Below are positions 44,886 through 54,287 of a stretch of 64,000 nucleotides of DNA, one piece after another. The stretch comes from Desulfobacter postgatei 2ac9 (lineage in GTDB: Bacteria > Desulfobacterota > Desulfobacteria > Desulfobacterales > Desulfobacteraceae): positions 584,049 to 648,048 of the forward strand of contig NZ_CM001488.1 of NCBI RefSeq assembly GCF_000233695.2. Reading direction: 5' to 3'. The position numbers and the translations under genes are program-made. The notes beneath the pieces are model-generated. The model saw nothing but the letters and a program-made list of their open reading frames with translations. It made no database searches and was not told the DNA's origin. Position 1 is the first letter of the stretch; each line of letters starts with the position of its first letter.

Positions 44886-44901
44886 AGCAACCATCATGCC
44901 A
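44886..44901 (-). promoter_or_regulatory. Sigma-54 promoter of fliK
   Basis: On the minus strand TGGCAT, five bases, TTGCT, preceded and followed by bases nearly identical to the flgN promoter (15246-15261). It lies about 50 bases before fliK. Confidence 0.75.
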
Positions 44902-45048
44902 ACCAATTGAATATTGATTAACATGTAATTTTTTCAATGTATTACGACAAGTTTGTCTGTGCATGAAATTGAAAGTGTTACAGTTGCCGGGGCAGGATTT
45001 TCCCATAAAAAAATCACAAGGGAAATAATTACCTGTTTTTTTTATATC

Positions 45049-45099
45049 TACCCCGGCGTACCAGGATATTGCGGCAGGCCATACGGTGGTGCCGGGGTA
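45049..45099. other. Dyad with 9-bp arms between trpB2 and fliK
   Basis: TACCCCGGC (45049-45057) pairs with GCCGGGGTA (45091-45099) around 33 bases, just after the trpB2 stop. A T-tract is lacking on the trpB2 strand, so a terminator role is only possible. The remainder of the 283-base gap holds the fliK promoter and nothing else I can name. Confidence 0.35.
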
Positions 45100-45118
45100 A
45101 AATTTTCAGGTACAGCGA

Positions 45119-46492
45119 TTAAATTTTTGGAACTGGATATCCGGTAATACTTATCCTTCTGGATTCCTTGACATCCTGGGCAGACATGACAATATCCTGG
45201 AGTTCCCCTGCCATGAATTTTGCATACCCGGCCAGGTCCATGAGCCCATGGCCTGACAGGTTGAATATAATGGTTTTTTCCTTTCCTTCTTCTTTTGCCT
45301 GTTTTGCACAGCGGATGGCACAGGCTACGGCATGGCATGTTTCAGGGGCTACAACCAGGCCTTCGGTGCGGGCAAACGTGAGGCCTGCCTCATAACATTC
45401 CAGCTGTTTGATGGCCATGGGGCTCATCAGTCCGGCTTCAACGGCATGGGACACCAGGGGCGCCATGCCGTGGTATCTTAAACCGCCGGCATGGATGGGG
45501 GCCGGGATGAATTTGTGCCCTAAAGAGTGCATGGGCAGCATGGGGGTCATCTGGGCCACATCCCCGAAGTCATAGGAAAACGGGGTTGCAGTCAGGGTGG
45601 GGCAGGAGGCGGGTTCCACGGGAATGATTTCAATATCCGCGCCGTTGATTTTATCCAGAACAAAGGGGAAGGCCAGCCCTGCAAAATTGGAACCGCCTCC
45701 GGCGCACCCGATCACGGTGTCCACCTTTTTTATTCCGAATTTGTCCAGCTGTTTTTTTGCTTCCAGTCCGATAATGGTCTGGTGGAGCATGACATGATTG
45801 AGCACTGATCCTAAAGCGTACCGGGTCTTTCCGGTTTTATCACTGACGGCAGCTTCAATGGCCTCTGAAATGGCAATGCCCAGGGATCCCGGCGTATCCG
45901 GCATTTTAGCCAGAATATCCCGGCCTACCTGGGTTTCATTTGACGGACTTGCAACACATTCTCCGCCCCAGGTCTCCATGAGTGACTTTCTGAAGGGCTT
46001 CTGGTCAAAACTGATCCTGACCATGAATACCTTGCACTCCATGCCCAGAAGGGCGCAGGAATAGGACAGGGCAGACCCCCACTGCCCGGCCCCGGTCTCC
46101 GTGGTCAACCGCTTGATGCCGAACTCCTTATTGTACCAGGCCTGGGCCACGGCAGTATTGGGTTTATGGCTGCCGGCCGGAGAAACGCTTTCATTTTTAT
46201 AAAAAATCTTTGCCGGTGTTCCCAGCGCCTTTTCCAGATGTATCGCCCGGTGCAACGGAGAGGGCCGCCACCGGTAAAGCAGATCCAGAATACCCTCTGG
46301 GATATCAATCCAGCGCTGTTGGGACATCTCCTGTTCGATCAGATTCATGGGAAACACGGCGGCCAGCATATCCGGGCTGATGGGTTTGCCGTCCTGTCCC
46401 AGGGGCGGATTGATGGTGCCCGGCAGGTCTGCTGCCAGGTTATACCATTGGCGGGGAATTTCATCCTCGTTTAAAAAAATTTTGGTGGGCAT
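45119..46492 (-). CDS. trpB2: Tryptophan synthase beta chain, TrpB2 type
   Basis: PLP enzyme that makes tryptophan from indole and serine. The pyridoxal Lys is in [14 protein letters not shown]; the phosphate-binding loop is [12 protein letters not shown]. The extended N-terminal region ([11 protein letters not shown]) and about 457 residues mark the TrpB2 class, which often acts without TrpA. I start at the ATG at 46492, with AAGGAG nine bases upstream, rather than seven codons earlier. No other trp gene is nearby, which fits indole salvage. Confidence 0.92.
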   Translation of the reverse strand: MPTKIFLNEDEIPRQWYNLAADLPGTINPPLGQDGKPISPDMLAAVFPMNLIEQEMSQQRWIDIPEGILDLLYRWRPSPLHRAIHLEKALGTPAKIFYKNESVSPAGSHKPNTAVAQAWYNKEFGIKRLTTETGAGQWGSALSYSCALLGMECKVFMVRISFDQKPFRKSLMETWGGECVASPSNETQVGRDILAKMPDTPGSLGIAISEAIEAAVSDKTGKTRYALGSVLNHVMLHQTIIGLEAKKQLDKFGIKKVDTVIGCAGGGSNFAGLAFPFVLDKINGADIEIIPVEPASCPTLTATPFSYDFGDVAQMTPMLPMHSLGHKFIPAPIHAGGLRYHGMAPLVSHAVEAGLMSPMAIKQLECYEAGLTFARTEGLVVAPETCHAVACAIRCAKQAKEEGKEKTIIFNLSGHGLMDLAGYAKFMAGELQDIVMSAQDVKESRRISITGYPVPKI

Positions 46493-46536
46493 ATGATCCG
46501 GCTCCTTTTCCATTAAGGGTGTATATCAATTTGTCA

Positions 46537-46572
46537 GACGAGCTTGTTTCTTTTAAAAGAAACAAGCTCGTC
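46537..46572. repeat. Perfect 36-base palindrome
   Basis: Two 18-base arms (46537-46554 and 46555-46572) meet without a loop at TTTTAAAA. A T-rich run follows on the plus side (GTTTTTAT). It lies 45 bases upstream of trpB2 and 24 bases before a tiny plus-strand frame. It could be an attenuator-type hairpin, a protein-binding site or a mobile-element end. Confidence 0.7.
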
Positions 46573-46595
46573 GTTTTTATAAGGAGGAGCCAACT

Positions 46596-46661
46596 ATGTC
46601 AAGAAAAGATATTTCTATGCCGCCCCAGATCAGTTTCCAACTTCCTAAAATGACCGATTGA
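46596..46661 (+). CDS. Possible 21-residue protein with strong ribosome site
   Basis: ATG behind AAGGAGGAG at ideal distance encodes 21 residues (MSRKDISMPPQISF and then QLPKMTD) and stops before the convergent kinase gene. The ribosome site is among the best in the window, but such a short frame could be chance or the leftover 5' end of a deleted gene. No promoter is obvious; the 36-base palindrome lies directly upstream. No function is assigned. Confidence 0.3.
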   Translation: MSRKDISMPPQISFQLPKMTD

Positions 46662-46672
46662 ATAATTTTTGT

Positions 46673-48520
46673 CTATGAATTTTGTTTTACTGCCACAGGG
46701 ACAAAGAACCGAAACGTACTCCCCTGACCGTATTTGCTATTTACGGTAATGACACCATTGTTTGCTTTTACAATCCCCATAACAACAGGTAAATCCAGCC
46801 CTCTGCCTGCCGCTTTGGTCGAAAAAAACGGATCGAAAATTTTTTCGAGGTTCTGTTCCTCAATTCCACAACCAAAGTCTTCTATCTGCAGGCAGACATA
46901 TTCATTGCAGTCAGGTATCCAATCTACAGGGAAGCTATACTTTTGGGGTATTTCGTTGGCGAGGACGGTCTTCAAACTAAGATAGACAGTGCCTTCTTTT
47001 TGATAGGACTCTGCGGCATTGCTAACAAGGTTGATGACAAGTTGTTGAATCTGATTCACATTCCCATAGATCATGGGACCATGAGCCGGAAAATTTGCTT
47101 CCAGAACGATATTGCTTGACAATGAGGCCCGAAGAAGAGGCATGATCATATTGCAGACCTTGCCTATATCCATGTTCATTTTCCCAGAATTGTTTTTCCC
47201 AAGGTAGGTAAGCATCAACCCATTGACTTTGGAAGCCTTTTGAGCAAGTCGTATGGCTTTCATCAGATTGTCACGTGGGGATTTCTCCAACTCAATTAAC
47301 TTAAGACTCAGTTCCAGATTCCCCATGATCCCCATCAGGTAATTGTTGAAGTGGTGCGCAATCGCTGCCGCCATTCGGCTAAGGCTTTCCTGTTTTTTAA
47401 GGTGCCAATTTTGAATCTGCAGTTCTTCCATATTTTTTCGATCTGTAATATCCCGAACAACGGCAAGAATGTGAGGTTTTCCATTTTTATAGAAGATGTT
47501 TGAATTTACTTCAACGGGAAAGGTTTCACCTGATTTCTTGATATGAAATGTTTCAAAAACCAGATGCCCTTCTTTGCGCAATTTGTTTCTATAATCGGGT
47601 TTGGCATGCCCGTTAACATCAGGCTTGACGGTTATATCCGGTACCGAAAGATTCATCAACTCATCATAGGTATACCCATATCGTTTACAGGCTATGTCAT
47701 TAACTTCTACAAACGGTGCAAAACCCTCCTGTTTCACAGGATGGATAAATATTGCGTCATTGATGGAATTGAAAAAGGTCTTGATTCTTTTCGATTGTAC
47801 GACAAGTTTGTCCTTCGCCGATTTAGATTCGGTAATATCCATAACATTGCCGACGATTTTTTCAACTTTATCTCCTTTCCAAATAGGTTCGGCCACAGTT
47901 TTAATCCATTTTTTTTCCCCTGACGATTTCTGGAATTCAAATTCCAGGTCATAGCCAATCCCTTTCTTTTCACATTGATGGAAAGCCGACAATATTTTAG
48001 GTCGGTCTTCAGGATTATAGCATTCAAGACTTGCATTAATATGCTCAGACGAACCGGATTCATACTGAGTGGGTTCAAATCCATGCAGCCGATACAACTC
48101 TTTTGTCCAATACATCTTTTGGTCTTCTACATTCCACTCCCATCCACCTGTTTTTGCCAAGCGTTGAGCATTATCAAGCAGTTTTTGGCTGCGTTCTAAT
48201 TTATCAGATGTCCGTTTGCTTTCGGTAATATCAGTGATGATGTGAATAAACGTTGAGGGCTTTGCCGTAGAATCGAAAATCGGATCTACAATGACCTCAA
48301 ACCATCTCTCATTAATTTGGATCTCAATAGATTCTTGTTGCAGAGTTTGACGGGCTTTTATAAGAGGACACTCTTTAACCGGCTGGTCGGCACCATGCAC
48401 AATTTGCCAGCATTTTTTCCCGATTATCTCTAAATTGCTTCGATTGAATAAACGCTCGGCAGCATTGTTCGATTTTAAGATGCAGTGATCTTTATCAATA
48501 ATCCAAACGGCAGACTTCAT
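46673..48520 (-). CDS. PAS-domain sensor histidine kinase, probably N-terminally shortened
   Basis: 615 residues: three PAS domains (about 1-105, 110-230, 235-355), HisKA with AAAIAHHFNNYLMGIMGN and HATPase with LVSNAAESYQ and DFGCGIEEQNLEKIFDPFFS. The G2 box reads GRGLDLPVV where GRGLGL is usual, so ATP binding may be altered. The first PAS seems to begin before the Met: the codons upstream read IFNA, which suits a PAS start, then a stop occurs six codons up. No ribosome site is close. No membrane segment or regulator gene is adjacent. Confidence 0.82.
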   Translation of the reverse strand: MKSAVWIIDKDHCILKSNNAAERLFNRSNLEIIGKKCWQIVHGADQPVKECPLIKARQTLQQESIEIQINERWFEVIVDPIFDSTAKPSTFIHIITDITESKRTSDKLERSQKLLDNAQRLAKTGGWEWNVEDQKMYWTKELYRLHGFEPTQYESGSSEHINASLECYNPEDRPKILSAFHQCEKKGIGYDLEFEFQKSSGEKKWIKTVAEPIWKGDKVEKIVGNVMDITESKSAKDKLVVQSKRIKTFFNSINDAIFIHPVKQEGFAPFVEVNDIACKRYGYTYDELMNLSVPDITVKPDVNGHAKPDYRNKLRKEGHLVFETFHIKKSGETFPVEVNSNIFYKNGKPHILAVVRDITDRKNMEELQIQNWHLKKQESLSRMAAAIAHHFNNYLMGIMGNLELSLKLIELEKSPRDNLMKAIRLAQKASKVNGLMLTYLGKNNSGKMNMDIGKVCNMIMPLLRASLSSNIVLEANFPAHGPMIYGNVNQIQQLVINLVSNAAESYQKEGTVYLSLKTVLANEIPQKYSFPVDWIPDCNEYVCLQIEDFGCGIEEQNLEKIFDPFFSTKAAGRGLDLPVVMGIVKANNGVITVNSKYGQGSTFRFFVPVAVKQNS

Positions 48521-48605
48521 GGCGTTGAATATTCCTCATTTCACCACTTTCCCGGCGGTGTTTAATTCCATTATTTTTCCTGAATGAAGGTTGAGGTGGT
48601 TATTA

Positions 48606-49259
48606 TTACAGCTGAAGACCTAACTTTTCTTTGATGGTTTGGATACCCATCTTTTCAACAAAACGGGAGGTTCTGTTTTGGGCCGGGGCTGTTTCACAGT
48701 AAAGGTCGAGAAATTTTTGGCAAAGCGCAAGGGCTTTTTGGATGGAGAGCTCTTTGGCCAGCTCATCACCGATTCTGGGTTTCATGCCGGAATTACCGCC
48801 CACAAACATACGCCAGCCTGTGGGCGTACCGATGAATCCGATATCCCGGAGGCGGGATTCTGCGCAGCTAAAGGTGCAGCCGGAAATGCCCAGTTTGATT
48901 TTGGCCGGTGTTGGAATGGCGCCATATTTTTCCTCAAGGATTTGGGCAAGGCCCATGGCATCCTGCTTGGCAAATTTACACCAATCCGTCCCCGGACATG
49001 CCTGGACATAGTGTCCGCCGCTTCTGAACGGCATGGCGTCACACAGGGCATGAATCTTTTCCCTGCTGAGTCCGTAAAAGCCAATGCGCTGTCCCGAGGT
49101 CAGCTTTACCATCGGCACCTCGTAGGCCCGGACAAGTTCAGCCATTTTTTCCAGATCCCGGGCGCTGAGTTTTCCGGAAGGCGGTGTGATGCGGGCAGCA
49201 AAGGTTTTACCGTCCCGTTGCAGAAATACACCGGCGGGAAGATCTTTTTCTTGTGACAT
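48606..49259 (-). CDS. Assimilatory-type siroheme sulfite reductase, small form
   Basis: 217-residue nitrite/sulfite reductase-like protein, the compact form known from Desulfovibrio. The cluster and siroheme ligands are visible as ACPGTDWC and GISGCTFSCAESRLRDIG; the ferredoxin-like fold begins with GVFLQRDGKTFAARI. It would reduce sulfite at a coupled siroheme-[4Fe-4S] centre. It is a single gene with a candidate sigma-70 promoter about 65 bases upstream. The in vivo substrate is not certain. Confidence 0.85.
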   Translation of the reverse strand: MSQEKDLPAGVFLQRDGKTFAARITPPSGKLSARDLEKMAELVRAYEVPMVKLTSGQRIGFYGLSREKIHALCDAMPFRSGGHYVQACPGTDWCKFAKQDAMGLAQILEEKYGAIPTPAKIKLGISGCTFSCAESRLRDIGFIGTPTGWRMFVGGNSGMKPRIGDELAKELSIQKALALCQKFLDLYCETAPAQNRTSRFVEKMGIQTIKEKLGLQL

Positions 49260-49322
49260 ATCTGGTCTCCAGGGGTTTTGTTACAGCTTGCAGGCTGTTG
49301 GTTTCGGCAAAACATTCGAGGG

Positions 49323-49350
49323 AATATAATTCGATATGTATCAAATTCAA
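49323..49350 (-). promoter_or_regulatory. Candidate sigma-70 promoter of the sulfite reductase gene
   Basis: On the minus strand TTGAAT, 16 bases, TATATT, about 65 bases before the ATG at 49259. Confidence 0.4.
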
Positions 49351-49420
49351 GGGTCAAGTCTCTTTTGGTCTTGGTTTGTCGCAATTACCAAACAAGCTGT
49401 ATGTATATTTAAAACCGAAT

Positions 49421-50302
49421 TCAAGACACCCCTGCAACGATATCCCACAAAGCACGGACCCGGGGATTGGAAAGGTTTGTATTCCGTGTGCAAAGGGCTA
49501 TTTCATAAGGGGGCAGTTCCGGCATGTTGTCCAGTACAACAATATCCCGGTAAAGTTGGCTTTTTTCCAGAACCAGGCGTGGCACAAATCCGATACCGAA
49601 TCCCAGGTTGACCAGGGCGATAATGGCTTCATGGCCCGTGACCTGGGAGTAAATGCGCGGTAGCACGGAATTTTCCACAAACCACCGATCAATACGCTCC
49701 CGGCTTAAGCCTTTATCCGCAAGAATCAGGGGTATTTTTTCCCAGTTTGGCTCCTTTTTGCTGTTTCTTACCAGCACATCGGGATAATGCCCGGCCCCGA
49801 TAAAAACCAGGGGGCTGACCGCCATGTTTAAAAAACTGATCTGGGTTCCGGGTTTTTCCGGCAGGGCGGCAATGACTGCATCTGCATCCCGGTTCATCAG
49901 TCGATCTATCGCCTGGGCCGGGTCTCCTGTTTCAAGGTGAATCTGCACCCTTGGGTGCATGGCGCGATAGCGGGGAATAAATCTGGGCAGGATACTGTAT
50001 GCGGCGGTCACCGAGCAGTAAATTGAAAGCTGGCCGGACAGGATTGCATCCTTTGATAATTCTCCCTGGAGTCGTTCAAACCGGCCAAGCACATCTTCGG
50101 CATATTTTTTAAAGGCCTGTCCGGCATAGGTCAACTCCACACAGCGGTTGCTCCGGATAAAAAGCTGTTTTCCCACATCCGTTTCCAGACGCTGGATTAC
50201 CCGGGTCAGGGCTGACGGTGAAATATTGCATGCCTGGCTTGTCCGGGAGAAGTGTACAGAGCCGGCCAGGTGGTGGAATAATTCAAGGGTGCGGATATCC
50301 AT
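49421..50302 (-). CDS. ilvY: LysR-type regulator IlvY
   Basis: Activator of ilvC, normally responsive to acetolactate-type substrates. The N-terminal winged helix-turn-helix reads MDIRTLELFHHLAGSVHFSR and SPSALTRVIQRLE, matching IlvY. The effector domain follows. I start at the ATG at 50302, in line with known IlvY proteins, giving 293 residues; a TTG six codons earlier is also open. It is divergent from ilvC, the standard arrangement. Confidence 0.93.
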   Translation of the reverse strand: MDIRTLELFHHLAGSVHFSRTSQACNISPSALTRVIQRLETDVGKQLFIRSNRCVELTYAGQAFKKYAEDVLGRFERLQGELSKDAILSGQLSIYCSVTAAYSILPRFIPRYRAMHPRVQIHLETGDPAQAIDRLMNRDADAVIAALPEKPGTQISFLNMAVSPLVFIGAGHYPDVLVRNSKKEPNWEKIPLILADKGLSRERIDRWFVENSVLPRIYSQVTGHEAIIALVNLGFGIGFVPRLVLEKSQLYRDIVVLDNMPELPPYEIALCTRNTNLSNPRVRALWDIVAGVS

Positions 50303-50369
50303 CTCTTGTTTTTGCCTCAATTATGGTGACGCATTGTCATATCAAATATTTTAAAAGTTTGTTTCGATG

Positions 50370-50400
50370 TTTGCAATACTAAATTGCAAATGATTCATTT
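50370..50400 (+). promoter_or_regulatory. IlvY operator dyads in the ilvY-ilvC gap
   Basis: A perfect dyad TTTGCAAT-ACTAA-ATTGCAAA (50370-50390) overlaps a second, AAATGA-T-TCATTT (50388-50400). It has the T-N11-A form of LysR sites and lies between the divergent genes. Binding by IlvY is inferred. Confidence 0.6.
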
Positions 50401-50527
50401 GACGCAACGATAGTTTTAAGCCATTTTATTCACAACATTTACCTGTTGTTTGGACGAGAAGTTGCCCATCTTCGGCGTCGCAGATGAGTGACTTGTCGTT
50501 CAGAAACTAAAATTAAGGAGACAATAT

Positions 50528-52000
50528 ATGGGCATCAACTATTTCAACACTCTGCCATTGCGGCTGCAACTTGAAGAACTCTCCCAGTGCCGCTTCATGG
50601 ACCCTTCCGAATTTAACGGGGTTGAGGCACTCAAGGGGAAAAAAATTGTGATCGTGGGATGCGGGTCCCAGGGGCTGCACCAGGGCCTGAATTTAAGGGA
50701 CAGCGGCCTGGATGTCTCCTATGCATTAAGAGAAGCCGCCATTTCCGGGAAACGGCAATCCTGGAAAAATGCCACGGAGAACGGCTTTGCCGTGGGTACC
50801 TATGAACAGATGCTGCCGACGGCAGATCTGGTCATCAACCTGACCCCGGACAAACAGCACTCCAATGTCATTGAATCCGTCATGCCTTTGATGAAAAAGG
50901 ATGCCTGCCTTTCCTATTCCCACGGGTTTAATATTGTTGAAGAGGGCATGCAGATCAGAAAAGACCTCACTGTTATCATGGTGGCTCCCAAATCCCCGGG
51001 AACCGAAGTAAGGGAAGAGTACAAAAGAGGCTTTGGCGTGCCCACCCTGATTGCCGTACACCGGGAAAACGATCCCAGAGGGGAGGGCCTTGAACTTGCC
51101 AAAGCTTATGCGGCCGGCACAGGCGGTCACAAGGCCGGTGTTTTGCAGTCCTCATTTGTGGCTGAGGTAAAATCGGATCTCATGGGCGAGCAGACCATTT
51201 TATGCGGGGTTCTGCAAACCGGCGCGCTGCTGTGCTATGACAAGATGATTGACAGCGGCATGGATGAAGGATACGCATCCAAACTGGTTCAGTATGGCTG
51301 GGAAACCGTGACCGAAGCCCTGAAACACGGCGGCATCACCAACATGATGGACAGGCTGTCCAATCCGGCTAAAATCAAGGCCTTTGAATTAAGCCAGCAG
51401 CTCAAGGCGCTCTGGACACCTTTGTACAACAAGCACATGGACGACATCATGACAGGTACGTTTTCAAAAACCATGATGGAAGACTGGGCCAATGATGACG
51501 CCAATCTGCTCAAATGGCGGGCCCAGACCCAGGATACGGCCTTTGAAAAATCAACGTCCCAGGAGGCAGACATCCCGGAGCAGGAATATTTTGACAACGG
51601 CATTCTCATGGTGGCCATGATCAAGGCTGGCGTGGAACTGGCTTTTGATACCATGGTGTCAGCCGGCATTATTGCCGAATCCGCCTATTACGAATCCCTG
51701 CATGAGGTGCCCCTGATCTCTAACCTCATTGCCAGGAAAAAACTGTATGAAATGAACGTGGTGATTTCAGATACTGCCGAATATGGCTGCTATCTGTTTT
51801 CCCATACCGCGGTGCCCCTGCTTAAAGATTTCATGGCAGGCCTTGATACTGATGTGATCGGCAAGGGCCTGGCGCTTGAAGACAACAGCGTGGACAACAT
51901 CCGCCTGATCCAGGTTAATGATGCCATCCGTAACCATCCTGTGGAAATAGTGGGTAAAAAACTGCGTGGATATATGGGGGCCATGAAAGCTCTGCGCTAA
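50528..52000 (+). CDS. ilvC: Ketol-acid reductoisomerase, class II
   Basis: Second common step of valine and isoleucine synthesis: isomerisation and NADPH reduction of acetolactate or acetohydroxybutyrate. The Rossmann loop is [18 protein letters not shown]; the metal-binding acidic residues lie in the later helical domains. 490 residues, the long class II form as in enterobacteria rather than the about 330-residue class I. AAGGAG precedes the ATG. It is divergent from ilvY and followed by strong hairpins. Confidence 0.97.
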   Translation: MGINYFNTLPLRLQLEELSQCRFMDPSEFNGVEALKGKKIVIVGCGSQGLHQGLNLRDSGLDVSYALREAAISGKRQSWKNATENGFAVGTYEQMLPTADLVINLTPDKQHSNVIESVMPLMKKDACLSYSHGFNIVEEGMQIRKDLTVIMVAPKSPGTEVREEYKRGFGVPTLIAVHRENDPRGEGLELAKAYAAGTGGHKAGVLQSSFVAEVKSDLMGEQTILCGVLQTGALLCYDKMIDSGMDEGYASKLVQYGWETVTEALKHGGITNMMDRLSNPAKIKAFELSQQLKALWTPLYNKHMDDIMTGTFSKTMMEDWANDDANLLKWRAQTQDTAFEKSTSQEADIPEQEYFDNGILMVAMIKAGVELAFDTMVSAGIIAESAYYESLHEVPLISNLIARKKLYEMNVVISDTAEYGCYLFSHTAVPLLKDFMAGLDTDVIGKGLALEDNSVDNIRLIQVNDAIRNHPVEIVGKKLRGYMGAMKALR

Positions 52001-52076
52001 CCAGTGTCCTTTTAACAAATAGCTTTTTTGTCCAATTTCCGGTTAAATGAACCGGACACGCCGGTTATTTGTAACG

Positions 52077-52127
52077 TTCACGGCGGCTGAGCCGCCGTGA
52101 ATCGCGGTGCTGACTTCGCGATTTTTT
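52077..52127 (+). terminator. Double hairpin terminator after ilvC
   Basis: First stem: TTCACGGCGGC (52077-52087) with GCCGCCGTGAA (52091-52101), loop TGA. Second stem: AATCGCG (52100-52106) with CGCGATT (52117-52123), followed by T residues. The second is a rho-independent type end for ilvC. Confidence 0.75.
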
Positions 52128-52156
52128 AAAGAAGATGATATGCTTTTAAGAAAAAA

Positions 52157-53533
52157 ATGATGACGAGTAAAAACGACAAATATATCGGTAGATACAAGAT
52201 CAACGCATTTCTCGGCAGTGGCACCATGGGCCGGATTTATCGCGTCACCATCCCGGTGCTTGAAAAAACGGCTGCTTTAAAATTGTTCACCCCCAGCCGG
52301 GCCTTGATTGAAAAGGTCGGTTTAACATGCCTCAGAGAGCAGTTTATTCATGAGGCAGCGGTGATTGCAAATATCCGGCATCCCAATGTGGTGGGCATCT
52401 GGAGTCTTGAAGAGAGAGCAAATGAATTGTTTTACCTGATGGAATATTACTGCCGGAATCTAGGACAACTCATTGGAGAATCCTATTGGGCAGACAGGCC
52501 CTCCAGAAAGGTGTCCGTTGACAAAGCCTGCCATTACCTGACCCAGATTGTTGAAGGGCTTTGCCGCCTGCACGAGGCGGATATCATTCACCGGGATATA
52601 AAACCCTTTAATATCATGATTGCAGATACGGGAACGGTGAAGATTGTTGATTTTGGTCTTTCCAAACGCAGGGGTGAAAAACAATTTTTTTGTGCAGAAA
52701 AACTTACCATCGGCACACCGTTTTATAGTGCTCCGGAACAGATTGATTCTCCTGAAACCGTGGATCAAAGAGCAGACCTGTATTCTGCCGGGGTGATCCT
52801 TTACCGGATGGTAACAGGTCATCTGCCCGATAAAAATCCAGCCCAGCCCAGTGAATTAAATCCGCAATTGGATGGCAACTGTGACCGGTTCATTCTCAAG
52901 GCCATTGCCCCTCATCCGGATGACCGGTTTCAGACAGCGGAGGCAATGTCGGATGGATTAAAGGCGTTTTCCGTACAATATAAGAATGCCAGACAGGGAG
53001 AATGTTTTGCGCCGGATGAAATTTTTCAGGAAAAAAAAACGGCTCCCCGGATCAAACCCACGCTCCCCATCAGATCCGAATCGTCCAGAATACTTGCAAA
53101 GGACGCCGGCAAGGTTTTCAATCTGGATGATTTAAACCAGCCATTGGTCTTTGTTGAAAATGCGTTTCAAAAAATAAGTGATACCACGGTGATAGACCAT
53201 GCCACCAATCTGGTCTGGCAGCAATCGGGTTCGCGCTATCCCATGATGTGGGATCAGGCCCAACGTTATATTCAACTGCTGTCCGAATCCGGATTCGGCG
53301 GACGTCAAAATTGGCGAATGCCCACCATCAACGAGATACTGTCACTGGTTAACCCAAAGCATGATGACGATTTTTGCATGGAACACGTATTTTCACCCGA
53401 TCAAAAGTGGCTCTGGAGCAGTGATACCCGTTCAAAAAGAGCTGTCTGGACCGTGGATGCTCAAATGGGATTTGTAAACTGCAGCGATCTTTTTGATTAT
53501 AATTTTGTCAAAGGGGTCTGTTCTGTAAAATAA
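52157..53533 (+). CDS. Ser/Thr protein kinase with C-terminal DUF1566 domain
   Basis: 458 residues. Kinase domain about 10-270: glycine loop LGSGTMGRIYRV, ATP-binding Lys in AALKLF, catalytic loop IIHRDIKPFNIM, DFG motif VDFGLSK and APE motif SAPEQ. After a linker, the last about 130 residues form a DUF1566 (Lcl-type) domain: VIDHATNLVWQQSG, AQRYIQLL, GGRQNWRMPTINEILSLV. There is no membrane helix. The fusion suggests phosphorylation linked to a ligand- or glycan-type binding domain; the target is unknown. A terminator separates it from ilvC. Confidence 0.88.
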   Translation: MMTSKNDKYIGRYKINAFLGSGTMGRIYRVTIPVLEKTAALKLFTPSRALIEKVGLTCLREQFIHEAAVIANIRHPNVVGIWSLEERANELFYLMEYYCRNLGQLIGESYWADRPSRKVSVDKACHYLTQIVEGLCRLHEADIIHRDIKPFNIMIADTGTVKIVDFGLSKRRGEKQFFCAEKLTIGTPFYSAPEQIDSPETVDQRADLYSAGVILYRMVTGHLPDKNPAQPSELNPQLDGNCDRFILKAIAPHPDDRFQTAEAMSDGLKAFSVQYKNARQGECFAPDEIFQEKKTAPRIKPTLPIRSESSRILAKDAGKVFNLDDLNQPLVFVENAFQKISDTTVIDHATNLVWQQSGSRYPMMWDQAQRYIQLLSESGFGGRQNWRMPTINEILSLVNPKHDDDFCMEHVFSPDQKWLWSSDTRSKRAVWTVDAQMGFVNCSDLFDYNFVKGVCSVK

Positions 53534-53546
53534 AGAAAAGAGGCAC

Positions 53547-54287
53547 TTATTTTTTTATGTCCGGATCTACTGCCTGGGCGTATTTAAACGGCAGGCCTGC
53601 GGCCAGTATTTTCCGGGCGGCTGTTTGATTGTCATAGTCTATATACCGGATGTCCAGACAATATTTTTCCGTATCCCAGATCACATATTTGGCTCTTGGG
53701 TCGCCGTCACGGGGCTGGCCGACACTGCCGACATTCACCATATATTTTTTATTTTTGTCAAGCTGAGTCAACCCCGGATTCAATGGTTGAACCTGAATGT
53801 CGCGATCTTCAGGGAAAACAAGGCTTAATCTGTGGGTATGCCCTAAAAAACAGATGGATTCTTTTATCTGCCCAAACGCATGGCGCAATTCAGAGTTGGG
53901 GATTTGGTGAAGATAATGCCGAACGGAATCCGGCCAGAACCCATGGACAAAAAAAGCCTGATACTGAGAAAGATTGACGGGTAATCCCTTTAAATAGTCA
54001 ATAGATGATGGTGACAATTTGGACAGGGTGGCATCCAGCGATTTTTTTGTATCCCCGATATACCATTTATACACTTTTTCATTGATACAGGCCAGTTCAT
54101 GATTGCCAAGAATAGATGGTATCCTGCTTGCGATTATCTGCTGGATAACCGCCTCGCTATCAGCGCCGTATCCGATATTATCGCCCAGGGAAATAATTTT
54201 ATTGATCGCCTGAAGTTCCATATCTTTAAGCACGGTTTTAAATGCTTCTATATTACCATGAATGTCTGAAATGACGGCGATTCGCAT
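53547..54287 (-). CDS. Metallophosphoesterase
   Basis: Calcineurin-like phosphoesterase of 246 residues. Metal-ligand motifs in order: ISDIHGNIEAF, LGDNIGYGADS, LGNHELAC, FVHGF and LGHTHR. The small size resembles bacterial phosphodiesterases of the YfcE/diadenosine-phosphatase type. It is convergent with the Ser/Thr kinase, 13 bases apart, so it could be its functional opposite, but that is speculation. Confidence 0.88.
   Translation of the reverse strand: MRIAVISDIHGNIEAFKTVLKDMELQAINKIISLGDNIGYGADSEAVIQQIIASRIPSILGNHELACINEKVYKWYIGDTKKSLDATLSKLSPSSIDYLKGLPVNLSQYQAFFVHGFWPDSVRHYLHQIPNSELRHAFGQIKESICFLGHTHRLSLVFPEDRDIQVQPLNPGLTQLDKNKKYMVNVGSVGQPRDGDPRAKYVIWDTEKYCLDIRYIDYDNQTAARKILAAGLPFKYAQAVDPDIKK

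Noticed and set aside
45048-45338. Minus-strand frame with Pro/Gly/Tyr-rich end
   Set aside because: It lies mostly within trpB2 in another frame; the Pro-rich end is the translated GC dyad.
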